Shown: piece after piece, positions 1 through 12,680 of the stretch
How positions within the stretch are numbered: the first letter of the stretch is position 1
Layout: each line of letters starts with the position of its first letter
Assembly: GCA_003864495.1 (NCBI GenBank)
Contig: ML133496.1
Location: 1,604,820-1,668,819, forward strand
Reading direction: 5' to 3'
From: Nemopilema nomurai
Lineage: Eukaryota > Cnidaria > Scyphozoa > Rhizostomeae > Rhizostomatidae
Length of the DNA stretch: 64,000 nt
Notes under the pieces: model-generated
The model's database searches: none
The model's input: the letters and a program-made list of their open reading frames with translations, nothing else
Told to the model about the DNA's origin: nothing
Made by a program: the position numbers and the translations under genes

Positions 1-754
1 CTGTATTTACAAAGCAAGCCGCGGTAAGAGAGCAATTTCATAGACCCATTTATTGCCATTGAATGTTTGTAATATACAAAGTTTTGAAAAAATATGCTTC
101 TGCTTTTCGTCATGCCAAGAATTGTTCCCACTGACATATAACTGTTTCTGCAGAAGACTGCATGATATTTTTCTATCAAAAATGAAATGAGAGTTGATAC
201 ATTTGGAGAGCTTTTTGCTGGATTGTGAAAAATGGTGGCCATGAAAGAGTTTCCTTGAATCTCAAAAGTTCTCTTTTGTTGACTCAGACAAAGACCTAAT
301 ATCATAAATCTTGCAGATAAGCTAGTTCCTTAAAATTGCCTGTTTTACCCATCTACTTCCTGTTCTTTCATTTTTTAGTCTGGTGAATAAGATCTAAAAA
401 GCTTTACAGAATATTCCATACTGAAAAGCAAATGTGATAGGCTAGGTTGAATATCTGAAGGATTTGAGTTGTTTTTCTATGTTCATCATACTCTGTGCTA
501 GAGAAACAGATAAACATTTTTGTCAAATTTTTTTAAAAATTACAAGAGTTTAGTATATTAAGACAATTCACTTAAATTTAGTCTTCAAATTTGATTCCTT
601 CAGAATTTAAATAACTCCAAAAGCCACCTCAATGCAGCTTTGAGAACTATACCTGGAAGAAAATAGCTAAAGTGCAATGAACAGACAAGATCTAAAAAAT
701 CCATTATAAAGAAATTGTCATGTAAAAACAATTTCTTTGTGCTTTTACTTTCAG
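1..754. other. AT-rich flank or intron, no exon recognised
   Basis: No coding segment could be supported here. The first recognisable coding exon of the downstream TTLL gene begins at 755 directly after a TTTCAG acceptor, so this stretch is probably intron or 5' UTR of that gene. Its first exon may lie left of the window. Confidence 0.5.
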
Positions 755-3700
755 TGTTTGACAGAAAGTGCCTCAAAGCAGAAGGCTATCGTTGAAACTG
801 CTGATCAAAAGAAAGAATCAAATATGTGTTGGATGCCAGATGGTAAAAAGCAGAATGTGGCGAAAGCCTGTCCATATACGAAATCAGTGGATGCATTTCT
901 CACAAAGGAGAAGAAGGCACACTTTCAAGATTCTCCACCACAGAAGCTTGAAAGTTTGCGACCAAGAGCTTTGAAAAAGCTTCAACAAAGAAGGGCACAG
1001 TATGTATTTGTATTTTCTTATTGGGTATTTTTGCATTTGTGTAGCATCTCAGTGCCATTTTGTGCAGATTAGACCTTATAATTGGTATATTTTCGTTTTG
1101 CACATCCACTTTATACTGCTCATCTAAGTAGGAGTGCTAGGATTTTGAATCCGACATAGGAATACTAGCCAGTTTAAGAACTGCTTAATGAAATATCATA
1201 ATAGTTGCTACTACAAGGTATGACTTTAGCTAAAAAATTACATTCACATGGATTCACATGAGGGCTAGAAAAGTAAGTGAAAGCAGTGTAGATAGACACC
1301 CTACATTGCGTTCCAAACCACATGTATTTTCTTCTAAAGCCTCTCCTTGTCATTCATGGGCTCCGACGCAGGTTGAAAAGTGGAGGGGCCAAGGAAGATT
1401 TTAAGAAGCATAACAGAAGATATTTAGAAAAGCTCTATTGTTTTACGAAAAAGTGCGGGGGGCATGACCCCCCGCCCCCCCCCCCCCCATCGTCGGAGGC
1501 CCTGATTCTATCAAACATGTCAAACTGTTTCCTTAGATCAGAGAAAATGCAGTATTGTAGTGTAGACGATACCCAGATCTCCGAAAGCAAGTCAGAACCA
1601 TCTTCACCAAGAAAAACCTATCGCATCGTATCCAAATCTGTTGACAATGGAGTGATTGAACAAGAAGAACAAAGCGAAAAGAAGACGAAGACGACAAAAG
1701 GAGTGCACAAGCGCTGCAAAACGATGCCTCCGAACCAATCACTCAAGATTCACAGGCCTTTAACGATCGATCCAGACAGGTTTCTGAAAACCAAGTATGC
1801 TGCAGAGCAGGCGTTGAAGGTGAGTTCATGAAAACTGGCGAAAATGCAGAGTTAAGACCAGTTAGCAAGTAAAAGCGAAGAATCTACCGTTTTATGAAGC
1901 AATATGATTAAAATGCAGTAAGGGGGAGAAACTGATGGTATAAAATGATATTAAATCAAATTATATAAGAAGAATATAAGTTAAAATGTAGTAAGGGAGA
2001 GAAACTGATGGTATGAAATGATATAAAATCAGATTATATAAGAAGAATATAAGATTTTCCCTATCTTAAATCTACAAGATGGAAGTCTTATGTTTGGATG
2101 CTCTGGTGACTGTTTGATTGACAGGTCGGTCACGTGTTGATCGAAAAATACGTGATTTGAAGCCAACTGGCAAAAGACCTTGCACAATCCAACAGTCAAA
2201 GCACGAAACAAGAGTTGATTCTCTTAGCCATACCAATTTATCTGTGATTTCTAAAAATGTTCATGTCATGCGAATTTCCAGCTGAACGAACAGTTGGTCT
2301 TCTCACCACGCCTAGCAACCACTGTGTCAGGCTGCAAAAGAACGAACTTTAGCGAAGCTTCACTGTTGGAACATACTTAAGCTTCACTTGTGAATTTTAA
2401 CTTCATTCATTGCATGGTTACCTCTTCTGTCATCATTAAAATCTCTTCTGGGAAAGAATGAAAGCTCTCTCAGTTTTCAAGGAAATGCTGTTCGCCATGC
2501 AATGTCTCTTTTTGACAAAGACCTCAAAGCAAAGTTGTTCAGTATTCAAATGAGTGTCCAAAGCTGATGCATTTTTAATTTAATGTGCTTTTTCTTTACT
2601 TGTTTGTTTGAATATGATTTATATCAGGTTCGACAGGAGTAAACTATCTGTTTGAAACTTGAGTCATCCTGTTTTAGCGTTGTATGTGGTCAGATATACC
2701 AATATTTCAAAAGTTTCTAAGCAGTCTATCTCTCTTAAATCGACCTTGTAATGTTTTTGTATTTTTGTCTTTTTAAGGAAATAGAAAGTAGCAATTTTTC
2801 AGCTTCCTCCTCTAGCTTCCTCTTCTAGCTTAAGGGTATATTGAATTTTATTGGCATCTTTCGAAAAAATGGATTCCCTGTGATTTTTCATGCGTACCAG
2901 AGGCTATTTTTTGTTGCTATGGATTTTTGCTTGATTGTCGAAGTTGGTTTTACAGGTTCCTGTGAAATATTATACGTACTGGATTATGTTTTAGGAATCA
3001 TCTATACTTAGTAAAAAGTTGAGTTTCTTAGGATGCTGTTTTTGTGCGAGACTCTAGATACGAAGAGGTGCACATCAGCATTTAAGAATCAACTTTTGTT
3101 TCCTTTGTAGAACAAGAAGGTGTTTATGTGCATGGGGCCGTATCCCGTTTTACGAGCCTGTCTACGAAGACGAGGCTGGATAGAGAAATACTTCAAAGCG
3201 GACATTGTATGCTCCAACGCAGCGCAGAAACGGTCCCCTGATGCCATAGGCCGTGATTCCGATGATGACGACGATGACGTAATCGGCACAGACTCGCCTG
3301 TGGAAAATGGTGAAACACAAAAGGGGGGCCCCGCTAAGACACAAGATGCTGTTCAGGCCGGTAAAAAGGAGCCAGCTGGAAGGACACAAAAATGGGGGCT
3401 AGGACGAGGGGATGCTCCAAATATTGCATCGAGGTCAAATTCCGACAAAACACAACTAGGAACGAAGAGCACATACGCATACGGGACCACAACAATCGGG
3501 AACTTTGATGACCTTGACCAGGGGTTTGAGAGCGATAGTCAATATGGGATAATGGTAAGCACGCTCGTAATGGATTGCTACGAAGTCCTTAACCACTGCG
3601 CAGGCAGGATTCAGAAATTGTTCGACCGTTCGCAAAGGCTTAACCATATTGAACTGAAGGGCCTAGCAATAACTGGATTAACTACCAGGTCTTTCTCGCT

Positions 3701-6700
3701 CATTTATTCGCATTGGAGCCTTGCTGGTGCATAGGGCTGCAGTTTGGCTGCCTGTTCTTGCTAGCTCTTCTTTTTTGTAAGAAGCAGACTAAAATCCACC
3801 ATCAAATTGTTTTCTTGGAAATGTGCCATCAGGGAACTGAAAATTGTGGTTGTTGAGATTCTGTGGTTGACAACCGAGCCGCAATTGCCGATTGGGCAAT
3901 ACCCTTAATAATTTATCTCAAGTTTCAGTGTTGTAACTTTGTATTTTGTCTATCTCATATTAAATTGTACGCTTAAAGTGCTGTCTGTATGATAAGCTCG
4001 GGTGAACTCGCGCACTTGAAGTTTCTCAAACACCGCATTATTTTGAAAACACACATAAAGAATTAGGAATTATCTTAGGCGAATCCTATACACAAACTGA
4101 AAAGTGCGCATTTGGCCACAAACTGGTTAATGCATCAGCTTAGTCTAGGTGTGACACAAACACTGAACGACAACTTTTAGAATCAAAACAGTACCAGCTT
4201 TCAACATTTTCTTCCATATTTTTTACAAAATTACTTCAAAGTTTTAAGGGTTTCTTTTCTTGCTTCCTGGCCTCCTTGCCTCTCTGTTTTCTTTTTCACT
4301 GTCCCTTATTCCCCTTATCCCTTATTATTCTTCACTTTCATGTTTATTTGTTTCCCTGTCTCTCTGTTTCCCTTGCATCTTGCTTCTTTGTTCCTTTGCA
4401 TCTATGTTTCCTTGCTTCTTTCTCTAGAACTTTTAAGCCAAATGCGCATTATGTACCATGTTTGTCTCTTAGTCTCGTATTGCGCGGAATTCAGTGCCAA
4501 CATTAATATGGACATGCCGGAGATCGGACATTGAATTCAACTTCCTGACCAAGGTAACGAATACGATTCATGTGCTCATCTATACGCTCTTTGGCTTTGA
4601 TTGGATAACACTCACTTCTAAGAATCAAGAACCTTTTTACCCTGGTTACCAAACTCACTATATGTAAAATGATGATTAATCATTTGAATGTTTGATCAGC
4701 GTTGATTAACCATTTGATTGTTTGGTGAAGGTGAGCAATCATTTGAATGTTTGATTAGCGTTACTGAATTTTTTTACGCAACGTGATTCTGGCACCCAGG
4801 GTAGAACCTTACAAAGCAAGTTAGAATTGAAAGTGCTGCATTTGGGATGTAAAGAGAAGGGACAAATTTATCTCCAACTGGCCCCTAATCACACCCTCGC
4901 AAGCCCTTCTCATGCAGAGAATGGGAGTATTGCAAACCAAGATGTTATGAAGCGTGTAGAATATCACACCTGGGGACTAATGCTCATAAACTAGTAGATG
5001 AGTCGGCAATATCAGGGATAAAAAGCTTCCACATCAATTTTCTTGCCTGCAAATAAATTAGATCGCGTCCTTGACTTATCCAGTCAAGGGTTTTTTAAAA
5101 GCCCAGTTGATTGATGCAGCCTTTTTATAGCTTTCTCAAAACATTCTAGAAAGTTTTTTTACTACCTTGGTATTTCAAAAGTCCTTTTTAATGTTGACAG
5201 GATCAAATTGTCAATCACTTCGTTCACGCAAGCTCTTTCACTACAAAGGTAAGTTCATGTTGTATCTCTATTGCAAACATAGAATCAAAATTCGACGATA
5301 AATCATCTGAGATTCACTTGCCCACTGGGCTACCTCTTCAGTGATCCGTATCTCCTAAGAAAAACGCAGAAGTTCTAAAAATATAGTGCCTGCATTTATC
5401 ATTTTGAAGGCTATGGGCCTATTGTTGTAACAGATTTTTCAGATATGTGTTATCAATGTTATTTTAGTTTGGCCTTTGTATCAACATACGAAACCTTCCT
5501 TGGTTTGAGAACGTCGACCACGAATCCTTCTTTCCGCGATGCCACCGAATCTCCAGCGACAATGAGAAGCAGGACTTTATTGGTAAGTTCAGTTTGCTTT
5601 ACCATTGGTAAGTTCAGTTTGCTTTACCACTGGTGGAGCAACTTTGGGCACAACAGCAGTGACTCAGACGCTCAACCCAAGTAATACACAACCGAAATAC
5701 CTTTACGAGCTCGCTTGCCAAGCGCTTCACAGTATTGTTGTGATAAGCAGAGAAATGGGAGAGAATAAGCAGAGATATATAAGTGTTTAGAGAAAGTCTT
5801 GGTGTACTTTTCCTCATTTTGATTGAAAGTGATGGGCAGTGCGGATAAATGGCTTGGCCTCGAGTGCTGGCTTGAAAGCATGACCCAATAGCTCAGCGGT
5901 AGAGCACTTGGCGTACAGAGTCAGGGGTCGTGAGTTTAAATTTCGCTCGGGTCCGTTATTTTTCCGCACTCTCTATGATTCTTTGCAAGAAATCCTGTTG
6001 CCTATGAAAGAGAGTCCCTCCGGACCTGAATATCGTCCTTGTAATGACATTTACCATTCCTGTTCTAGATGATTTTCGAATGCTAAGCGCCATTGCCATA
6101 ATACAACATACTGTGAGACGTCTCAAGGGAAAAAACCAGTCTTCCACCCCAAGCGACAAAATTCTGACAACTAGCGCATTGATGCTGGCTGTGAAGGCAT
6201 GCCAAGGATACCTAAAGTCTAAGGATCACTTTGATATAGAGGATGCAACAGCAAGTACTGAACAAGTATGGCAATTGCTTCAACTCTAAACATCTGTGCC
6301 AAGTTGGCTTGAAAGCATTGATAGGAACGTGACTTTTAGGCTAGAGGTTCCCAGTTGTAAGAATTGTCCATCATTGAACTTGATCCAGCTCAAAGAACAT
6401 GATCCACGTGACTGGTTGTATTTTTCTACAGCTGACCAGTGCGTCTGACATTTTTTGGGGTCTTTATTATTAAAGGCCGTAAAGGATCACGAAGGCAAAA
6501 AGTAATGCTGGTTTTCCCAGATCGTTTTCCCCTCAGGGCGACCGGTAACTCGAGTGGTACTAAACAATGTGACCACTCTAAGTGTAAGCTACAAATCATA
6601 ACCCTGTTTTAGTTCTCCGTGAATTTCAATCCGCCATTCACTGACACTTTTTTTTGCTTACCTGCTCACCATTTCATTCTCTCGCAAAAGTGATGGACGG

Positions 6701-9700
6701 TAGACCTCCTTTTTTAGGTGTATGGGCTTTCTGATGAGACCTGGGATCAGCTGATTGAGTTTTTTTACCAAGTAACCCGGTAAGTGAAGCCTTTTAGTGA
6801 CGAAAATATCAACACATGCGAGCAATTGAAGAATCTATACTAAGAAAGCTTTATTAACCAAGATTAACTTTTACGTTTACTACAGTAAAAGTACATTCCG
6901 TGTATGAAATGGGAAAGGATTATCTCTCATCTGTAGTAGAAGAAGCAAGGCATCAAATCTACGTATGCTATTTGTAGCGATATTATGGTTGGAAAGCTAA
7001 CCTCAATATTATTTTCATAAAGCATTCATACCACATTGCAGCTTTTCTGTAAGCTACTCAAGAATACTTCTAAATCCTTGTGGTTTTGGTAGACTTCTGA
7101 TAGTACCAAGTCAGGAAACTCTCTGTCTATAATGACAGTTCGAAAAAGTCTTTCCGCTGTTGTTATGATATTCAAAATGCTGTCTCCATGATGCTTGCAA
7201 CTTTCTTCTTAGATATAATGGAATGATAATCGGAGCTGAGACGTATAAGGATGAGTGCGAAGAGCTTTTAGAGAAGGTGCGATGTTCGATGAATGATTAT
7301 TACACTAACAGCCTATAGCCAAATAGCTATTCAATTAGTTTAACTGTTGAAAATGATCTTGATAAGCGAGGTAGCAAGCCCATATGTAAAATAGCAACTG
7401 GAGACTAAGCTTTTAACTCTGTATCTCTATATCCTATCCCTATCTCTTATGACTCTCGTTCTTTAAGTGGTTTTATGCTGATCTTAACCCTCTCAAAACT
7501 TCAATGATTGATGGTAAAAAGGTTAAAAGGTTAAAACATTTCCTAATTTTTTATTAAGGGTTTTTTGTTGTTTTATTTTTAGGTAAAGGAAGCATACCCT
7601 CAGGTTTCGCTGAATGAGAAGAATGTGTGGATCGTAAAGCCTGGTGCCAAGTCACGTGGGCGTGGCATAATGGTAATGGACAACATGGAGGATATTTTAA
7701 AGCTGTCTAGCAGTTCAGTTTTGAAGAAAGAAAACAAATGGGTCGTGCAGAAATACATAGGTTTGCGATTTGCTGCATTATGTTAGTTTGCTTGTATTGA
7801 TCGTTTGAAAATAAGAGACATTTTTATTGTGAATAGTAGGTATTGCTTTAGGATGATGATCAATTTCTCTATGATGCCATACCATACCATAATATACCAT
7901 ACAATACCATACCATACCATACCATAATTTACCATGCCAAGAATATCGTACCATACCTTTAATACCTTACCATACCATACCATACCATACCAAACCATAA
8001 TTTACCATGCCAAGAATATTGTATCATATCATACCTTACCATACCATACTATACCGTACCATAATATACCATAATATACCATACCATAATATACCATGCC
8101 AAGAATACCATACCATGTCATACCATCCATACCATACTATACCATACCATAATATACCATGCCGTAATATACCATGCCGTAATATACCATGCCAAGAATA
8201 CTGAACCATACCATACTATACCATACCACAATATACCATACCATAATATACCATGCCAAAATATACCATACCACAATATACCATACCATAATATACCATG
8301 CCAAAATATACCATGCCAAGAATACCGTACCATACCTTACCAAACCATACTATACCATACAATAATATTCCACGAAATGAAATACAGCTGATCAAGGTAC
8401 GATGAGATGAAATGCAAAATAATTGCCTCCTTTCTGCAGAGAACCCAAAGCTGATATACAACACTAAGTTTGACATTCGACAATGGTTTTTGGTGACAGA
8501 TTGGAACCCTCTCACCCTTTGGTTTTACAAGGTAAGTTATTTCTGATAAACACACAGATAAAGAAACTTTCATGAAGCATGTTGATCAAGTGAAATCAAT
8601 TTATGCATGTTTATTTAAGTAATCCGCAAACTCATGGCTTCTGTACGCCGTCATAGAACGGGCGTGGAGCTCTTGAACTGTAACAATCCTTTTTGTGACT
8701 AGGTTTCAATTTCAACAAATGGAATACTTCTCGACTCTCCTTACCAAATAGGTAGAAATTATTTTCTGGCCACCAAATTATCCAAGACAGAATTTATGAG
8801 TCACAATTTTTTAACTTTCAACAAGAACGTTATCCTCTGCAATTTTCAAAGAACATTGTCAAGTTTTTTATTATTTTACTTATTTCATCTGTAATTATCA
8901 ACTGAAGACCTGGGGTTTTCTGTTCACAGGATTGCTATCTCCGGTTTTGCAGTCAAGAATTCACCCTCAACAAATTTGACCCGTAAGTACTATTTAAACT
9001 ATCAATTGATTTTCATGGTAATTCTCTTTGAAGTGTGACTCGAATTCAATAATACTTCCCATTCCTACACAGAGAATACCATCTTGCAAACAACTCAATT
9101 CAAAAAGATTATTCAAATGGACGAAGATCAAAATTTCTTCCGGACGATAATATGTGGACCAAGGACCAATACATCCAATATTTGAAGTAAGCAATTAATG
9201 GTCTTTTATGCACGGAAGAGCAGAAAAATGCTATTATTGTTTTAAATGATATCGTTATTGTAAGTTTCTTTTTTCCACAAATGAATAAAATGTTTTTGCG
9301 GTACAGTCCAACCCCATCATATTGAATCTTCAAAGGAATTACCAATGTTATTTAAATAAACAATTAACTTACTAATCTTGGATAGGAAATTCACAAAACC
9401 TTTATCACTTGACTTCAACAGAATTGATATCATTACAGTTAGATCGATTTATCATGTTCTAATGATCAGTTTTGATCAAAACAAGCCCAGGTGAATCTTT
9501 TAGAAGGTTGGAAATGACGCAAAGTGGCTTTTACCAAGAGCCCAAACATTAGTTAGTTTGCAAATACTGTAAAACCCACCCACATGTACAGTTTTGAAAC
9601 TAATATAATTACTTTCTATATCAGGGGATCTCACTGTTACGGCTACAGAATTGCATTGGCCTAGGCCCTAGTCTTTGTCGTGATTACGTTTATGGTACTG

Positions 9701-12281
9701 AAGTTTTTAGATTTTGTTTACGCTTACAAAAAATTTCGGACTTTAGCTGCACTGTTTTAATTCAAATGAAACACATCTGAATGTCTTGTTTCCTTTTTCT
9801 ACAGAGAGCATGGTTACGGGGAGCTCTGGGATGAGGTTATATACCCTGTTATGAAGCAATCGATTATCTACACATTGGAGTCGTGCCAAGACTCCTTAGA
9901 GTACAGAAAGGTATGTGTTGAAGCAAAGCATAGCTTGCCTGCACAGTGCTGCCATGCAGCATCACTGAACTCATTCCTCGACATTCAAAGTGTTCCTTTG
10001 CAAGCACATGTTTCGTCATATAATATATACCCACAATTCATTCCTGTGTAAGGCTCCTGCTCTCTGATATCTTTCAGACTCATAGAGTATTGCTTGTAAT
10101 ACTGTGTACCACAAATTTTTCTGCTTCTAGTCTCCGGGTTTTTAATTTCCAATTAACTACCTGCAATCAAGACTTGAAACTATAATGACTAAATAATCTT
10201 ATGTTTTCAGAATTCATTTGAGTTATTTGGCGCTGACTTTATGCTAAGCGAAGATTTGAGACCATGGCTTGTAAGTATACTGCGAAACCTGTTTTTTCTT
10301 CTTCAACGCTATTACATATTATGATTTATTGAATTCAAAGCTAGGTAGACCAAATGCTCAAAGCTTTTTATTTGTATTTCATTTACTTATCTTACAACGT
10401 AAGCCTTAAGAATGGTATATATTCTGTAATTACCAATTTGCTTTTATGGACCTTGATTTGGTGAATAGCGATTTTTTTTCGTTGTGCCTGCTACCTAACT
10501 TGCCATCTCAGAAACTGAAAGGCTTCTTCATGAAGAAGGCGTCGCAATGCCTGAATTGGTGCTACTTCTCTAAATGTCTTTTGAAACGAATAACCGGGTT
10601 CTGTATCTTGCAGATTGAGATTAACTGTAGCCCGGCTATGGGCCCAAGTACAGCCATAACTGAGATACTTTGCGCAGAGGTCATAGAGGACACGCTGAAG
10701 GGTGAGTAAACAACTGTCGATTCATTAACTTTACGTTTAAGATGATCGAAGCTAGTCTGCGAATGCCATGTTCTTAGGCCCACCAGCCCCAGTCCTCTAG
10801 TGGTTCATTTTCCAATGTAGTCCCATCTTTTTTGTAATTTAAAGACCACTCCAAATTGTTTCTGTTTCCTACGGTACTGCAATTACAACTAATACTATTA
10901 AGATAAGTAAAATATTCAAGCATTTTAAGAGTTAAATGAAGCACACTTTGGTATACAAGGTCTTTAGAAATTTATGCAATATTTAAATGATTTTTGAATA
11001 TTTTTCATCATAATTATCCACCAATGCTTTCAATGTTGCTTCTATACTGTCATGCATTTGAACGTAAAAACGTGCTCAATTACGAAGCATTACGTGTGAA
11101 AATCTGTCACTGATTTCTTGGCAGTTGTCTTGGACAGACGAGAGAACAAATCTTGTGATACAGGAAAGTTCGAGCTAGCGTTTAAACAGGTATTTCCAAG
11201 CAACATAGTAGATCGTATTTATATTCACACATTTCTCCGCTCATATTGTACATTTCTATACTTTCACCTTTTTTTCTTTAAACAAATTTGAGGAAAATTT
11301 GAGGAGCATCTTAACAACGATGAATTTTTCTGAGGGCATAAAATGAGTTAATGGCAGCCAAATAAATCCACAAAGTCTTGTAATATCAGCAAAACTATCT
11401 TCAACAATCTCTACGTGAATGAGTCAGTCAAAAGTTCGATTTTTATTCATTTTAGCATTTTCTTGATTCTTGGTAAAGTTTTAGCTTGCTCCAAATAACT
11501 TCAAAATAAATGAAAAGGAACATTGCAATATCCTTAGGCTTCGTTGCCTTAACAATTTTAAAATAATTTCAGCTACCACAAACAAAGGATTTTTTTCATT
11601 TACACCTTGCGCTTAACCCTCGATTCCTTCAATTTTTTACAGCAATATATCCCAATTCCGGTTTACACCGGAAGCAATCTCACAGTAGAGGGAGAAGGGT
11701 GTAAAAAGCCCCCATTACAGACAACATCTCCTCAGCACAGTGTCTCAAAAACAGTTCGCCTTGCGAAAGTCCGTAAAACTGAAGAAACAAAGGAGCCCAA
11801 GGAGACGACTCCGAAATCTGAAAAGAGCTCTACAGCAACTTTGTCCCTTGTGTCTCTCAATACTGGACCACAAGATGTACCGTCAAGTGCTCCTGGCTCA
11901 GCAGATGATAACTGTGCAAGTGACAATTCGTTAAAGAAGGAGATAAAGAAGCTTATATCGAACGACAAAAGAACTGCTCACTCGCTGGGTGGATGTTTAT
12001 GCGGTAAAGGAGAGAAGTGCTCAATTGTATCTGGCTACCATGTTACCAATGCCTCGCTTGACGTAAGCATCCCAGGCGCACAGAACTCTGGCAAAGGAAA
12101 GCCTCAGTCTGGTGCAGAAGACGGTCAGGTGCCTGCGAGGCTCACAAAACAGGCCTTGAAATTAGCACGTATGCATCGCAAAGCAAAGAAAAAGATAACG
12201 CAAGCTACCTTGAAGTACCACCGGTCAAACGACGGACCTGGGTTGTCTATAGGCCCAGGGAACGGCGTAACGCAAATGTGA
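755..12281 (+). CDS. TTLL3: TTLL3/TTLL8-type tubulin glycylase, 5' partial, 18 exons seen
   Basis: ATP-grasp ligase of the TTL-like family that would start glycine side chains on axonemal tubulin (role from TTLL3/TTLL8 homologues). Exons with consistent phases: 755-999, 1537-1819, 3111-3554, 4473-4553, 5201-5248, 5468-5582, 6069-6265, 6718-6779, 7213-7276, 7583-7760, 8440-8531, 8930-8982, 9073-9186, 9805-9910, 10211-10270, 10614-10701, 11125-11189, 11643-12281, about 977 residues. Diagnostic stretches are [19 protein letters not shown], a following Asp-rich run ([10 protein letters not shown]), [36 protein letters not shown], the nucleotide-binding [32 protein letters not shown] and the metal-site EINCSPAM. 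The C-terminal exon is long, basic and low-complexity. The N-terminal Met is unresolved: exon 755 is open in phase 0 and the first ATG in it is near 824. TTLL8 cannot be excluded. Confidence 0.9.
1355..1504 (+). mobile_element. 150-bp MITE-like element, family 1, copy 1
   Basis: Left end CATGGGCTCCGACG and right end CGTCGGAGGCCCTG form a 14-bp terminal inverted repeat with two mismatches. The internal sequence (GCAGGTTGAAAAGT, CTCTATTGTTTTACGAAAAAGTG, then a C/G-run hairpin GGGGGGCATGACCCCCC) matches the reverse complement of 23263-23404. It lies in a TTLL intron and ends only about 30 bases before the splice acceptor at 1536. Confidence 0.75.
1908..2053. repeat. Two-copy tandem duplication, about 73-bp unit
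   Basis: Two adjacent copies share GAGAAACTGATGGTAT and the end TATATAAGAAGAATATAAG, with a handful of substitutions. It sits in the TTLL intron between exons 2 and 3. Confidence 0.85.
4250..4472 (+). other. Long polypyrimidine-rich tract before a TTLL acceptor
   Basis: About 220 bases on the + strand are dominated by C and T (TTCCTTGCTTCTTTCTCTAG and similar), ending at the TCTTAG acceptor of exon 4473-4553. An extended polypyrimidine tract favours U2AF binding. A decayed simple repeat is an equally good explanation. Confidence 0.5.
4674..4763. repeat. Degenerate tandem repeat, about 31-bp unit, three copies
   Basis: Three imperfect copies of a unit containing AATCATTTGAATGTTTGAT followed by nAGCGTT, within a TTLL intron. 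No coding potential. Confidence 0.7.
5581..5630 (+). repeat. Perfect 25-bp tandem duplication of a 5' splice site
   Basis: The unit TGGTAAGTTCAGTTTGCTTT plus ACCAT/ACCAC occurs twice back to back, differing only in its last base. Each copy contains the same GGTAAGT donor. The first donor (5583) keeps the TTLL frame. Use of the second (5608) would add 25 nt and shift the frame. Confidence 0.9.
5882..5953 (+). tRNA. tRNA-like sequence, probable pseudogene or tRNA-derived element
   Basis: A 72-nt cloverleaf can be drawn: acceptor GACCCAA/TCGGGTC (one A-C mismatch), D arm GCTC-AGCGGTA-GAGC, anticodon stem TTGGC/GTCAG with loop GTACAGA, and T stem GTGAG/TTCGC with two G-U pairs. The A box TAGCTCAGCGG is a perfect pol III match, but the B-box region (AGTTTAAATTT) is degraded. 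The implied anticodon ACA is not one normally used in eukaryotes. It lies in a TTLL intron on the coding strand, so I favour a pseudogene or SINE head. Confidence 0.4.
7868..8370. repeat. ATACC-type pentanucleotide satellite with higher-order units
   Basis: About 500 bases consist of CCATA/ACCAT pentamers interspersed with AATATACCATGCCAAGAATA blocks, forming a higher-order repeat in the TTLL intron between exons 7760 and 8440. Long open frames here on both strands are a by-product of the repeat (Tyr-His-Thr-Ile-Pro on +, Met-Val-Trp-Tyr-Gly on -) and are not genes. Confidence 0.95.
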
Positions 12282-12674
12282 TGGCATAGGTTAATTAAGG
12301 CACAAATTGATATCTATATTCTAAAAATTTGTGTTTCGTACCTGCTGAATGTAAGTTAAAAGTAGTGGATTTTAGGTAGCATCAAGGTAGTACTGCGTAT
12401 TTAAGGGGTATCGCCTTTTTACCCCCTTGTTTATAGCTGCATAGGCTTCACGCACACAACACACAATCGCAATCCCCTTGAAAGGCATTAGCGCATGTTA
12501 ATCAGCGAGTTTTATCGTGAGTACACTTCTGCTGTAAAAATCAAAGTATCGTGTTGCAATATGGTCTTAGGAAAGTAAATATTTCAATATTGATAAATTT
12601 TTAACTCTTCATACGCTAAATTTAAATACGTATTTGTAACATTTAAGTTTAATGAATATCTGAATAATGTTTAT

Positions 12675-12680
12675 AATAAA
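12675..12680 (+). terminator. Candidate TTLL polyadenylation signal AATAAA
   Basis: First canonical AATAAA hexamer downstream of the TTLL stop codon on the sense strand, followed by a T-rich stretch. Position and context fit, but cleavage-site data are absent. Confidence 0.5.

Noticed and set aside
3111..3554. The acidic TTLL exon as a separate short gene
   Set aside because: Its borders are a TTTGTAG acceptor and an ATG|GTAAGC donor in phase with neighbours, and [19 protein letters not shown] is a TTLL3/8 landmark.
7783..8573. Overlapping open frames on both strands encoding Tyr/Trp/Met/Gly-rich repeats
   Set aside because: They are translations of the ATACC satellite inside a TTLL intron, with no start context, no splice logic and no family match.
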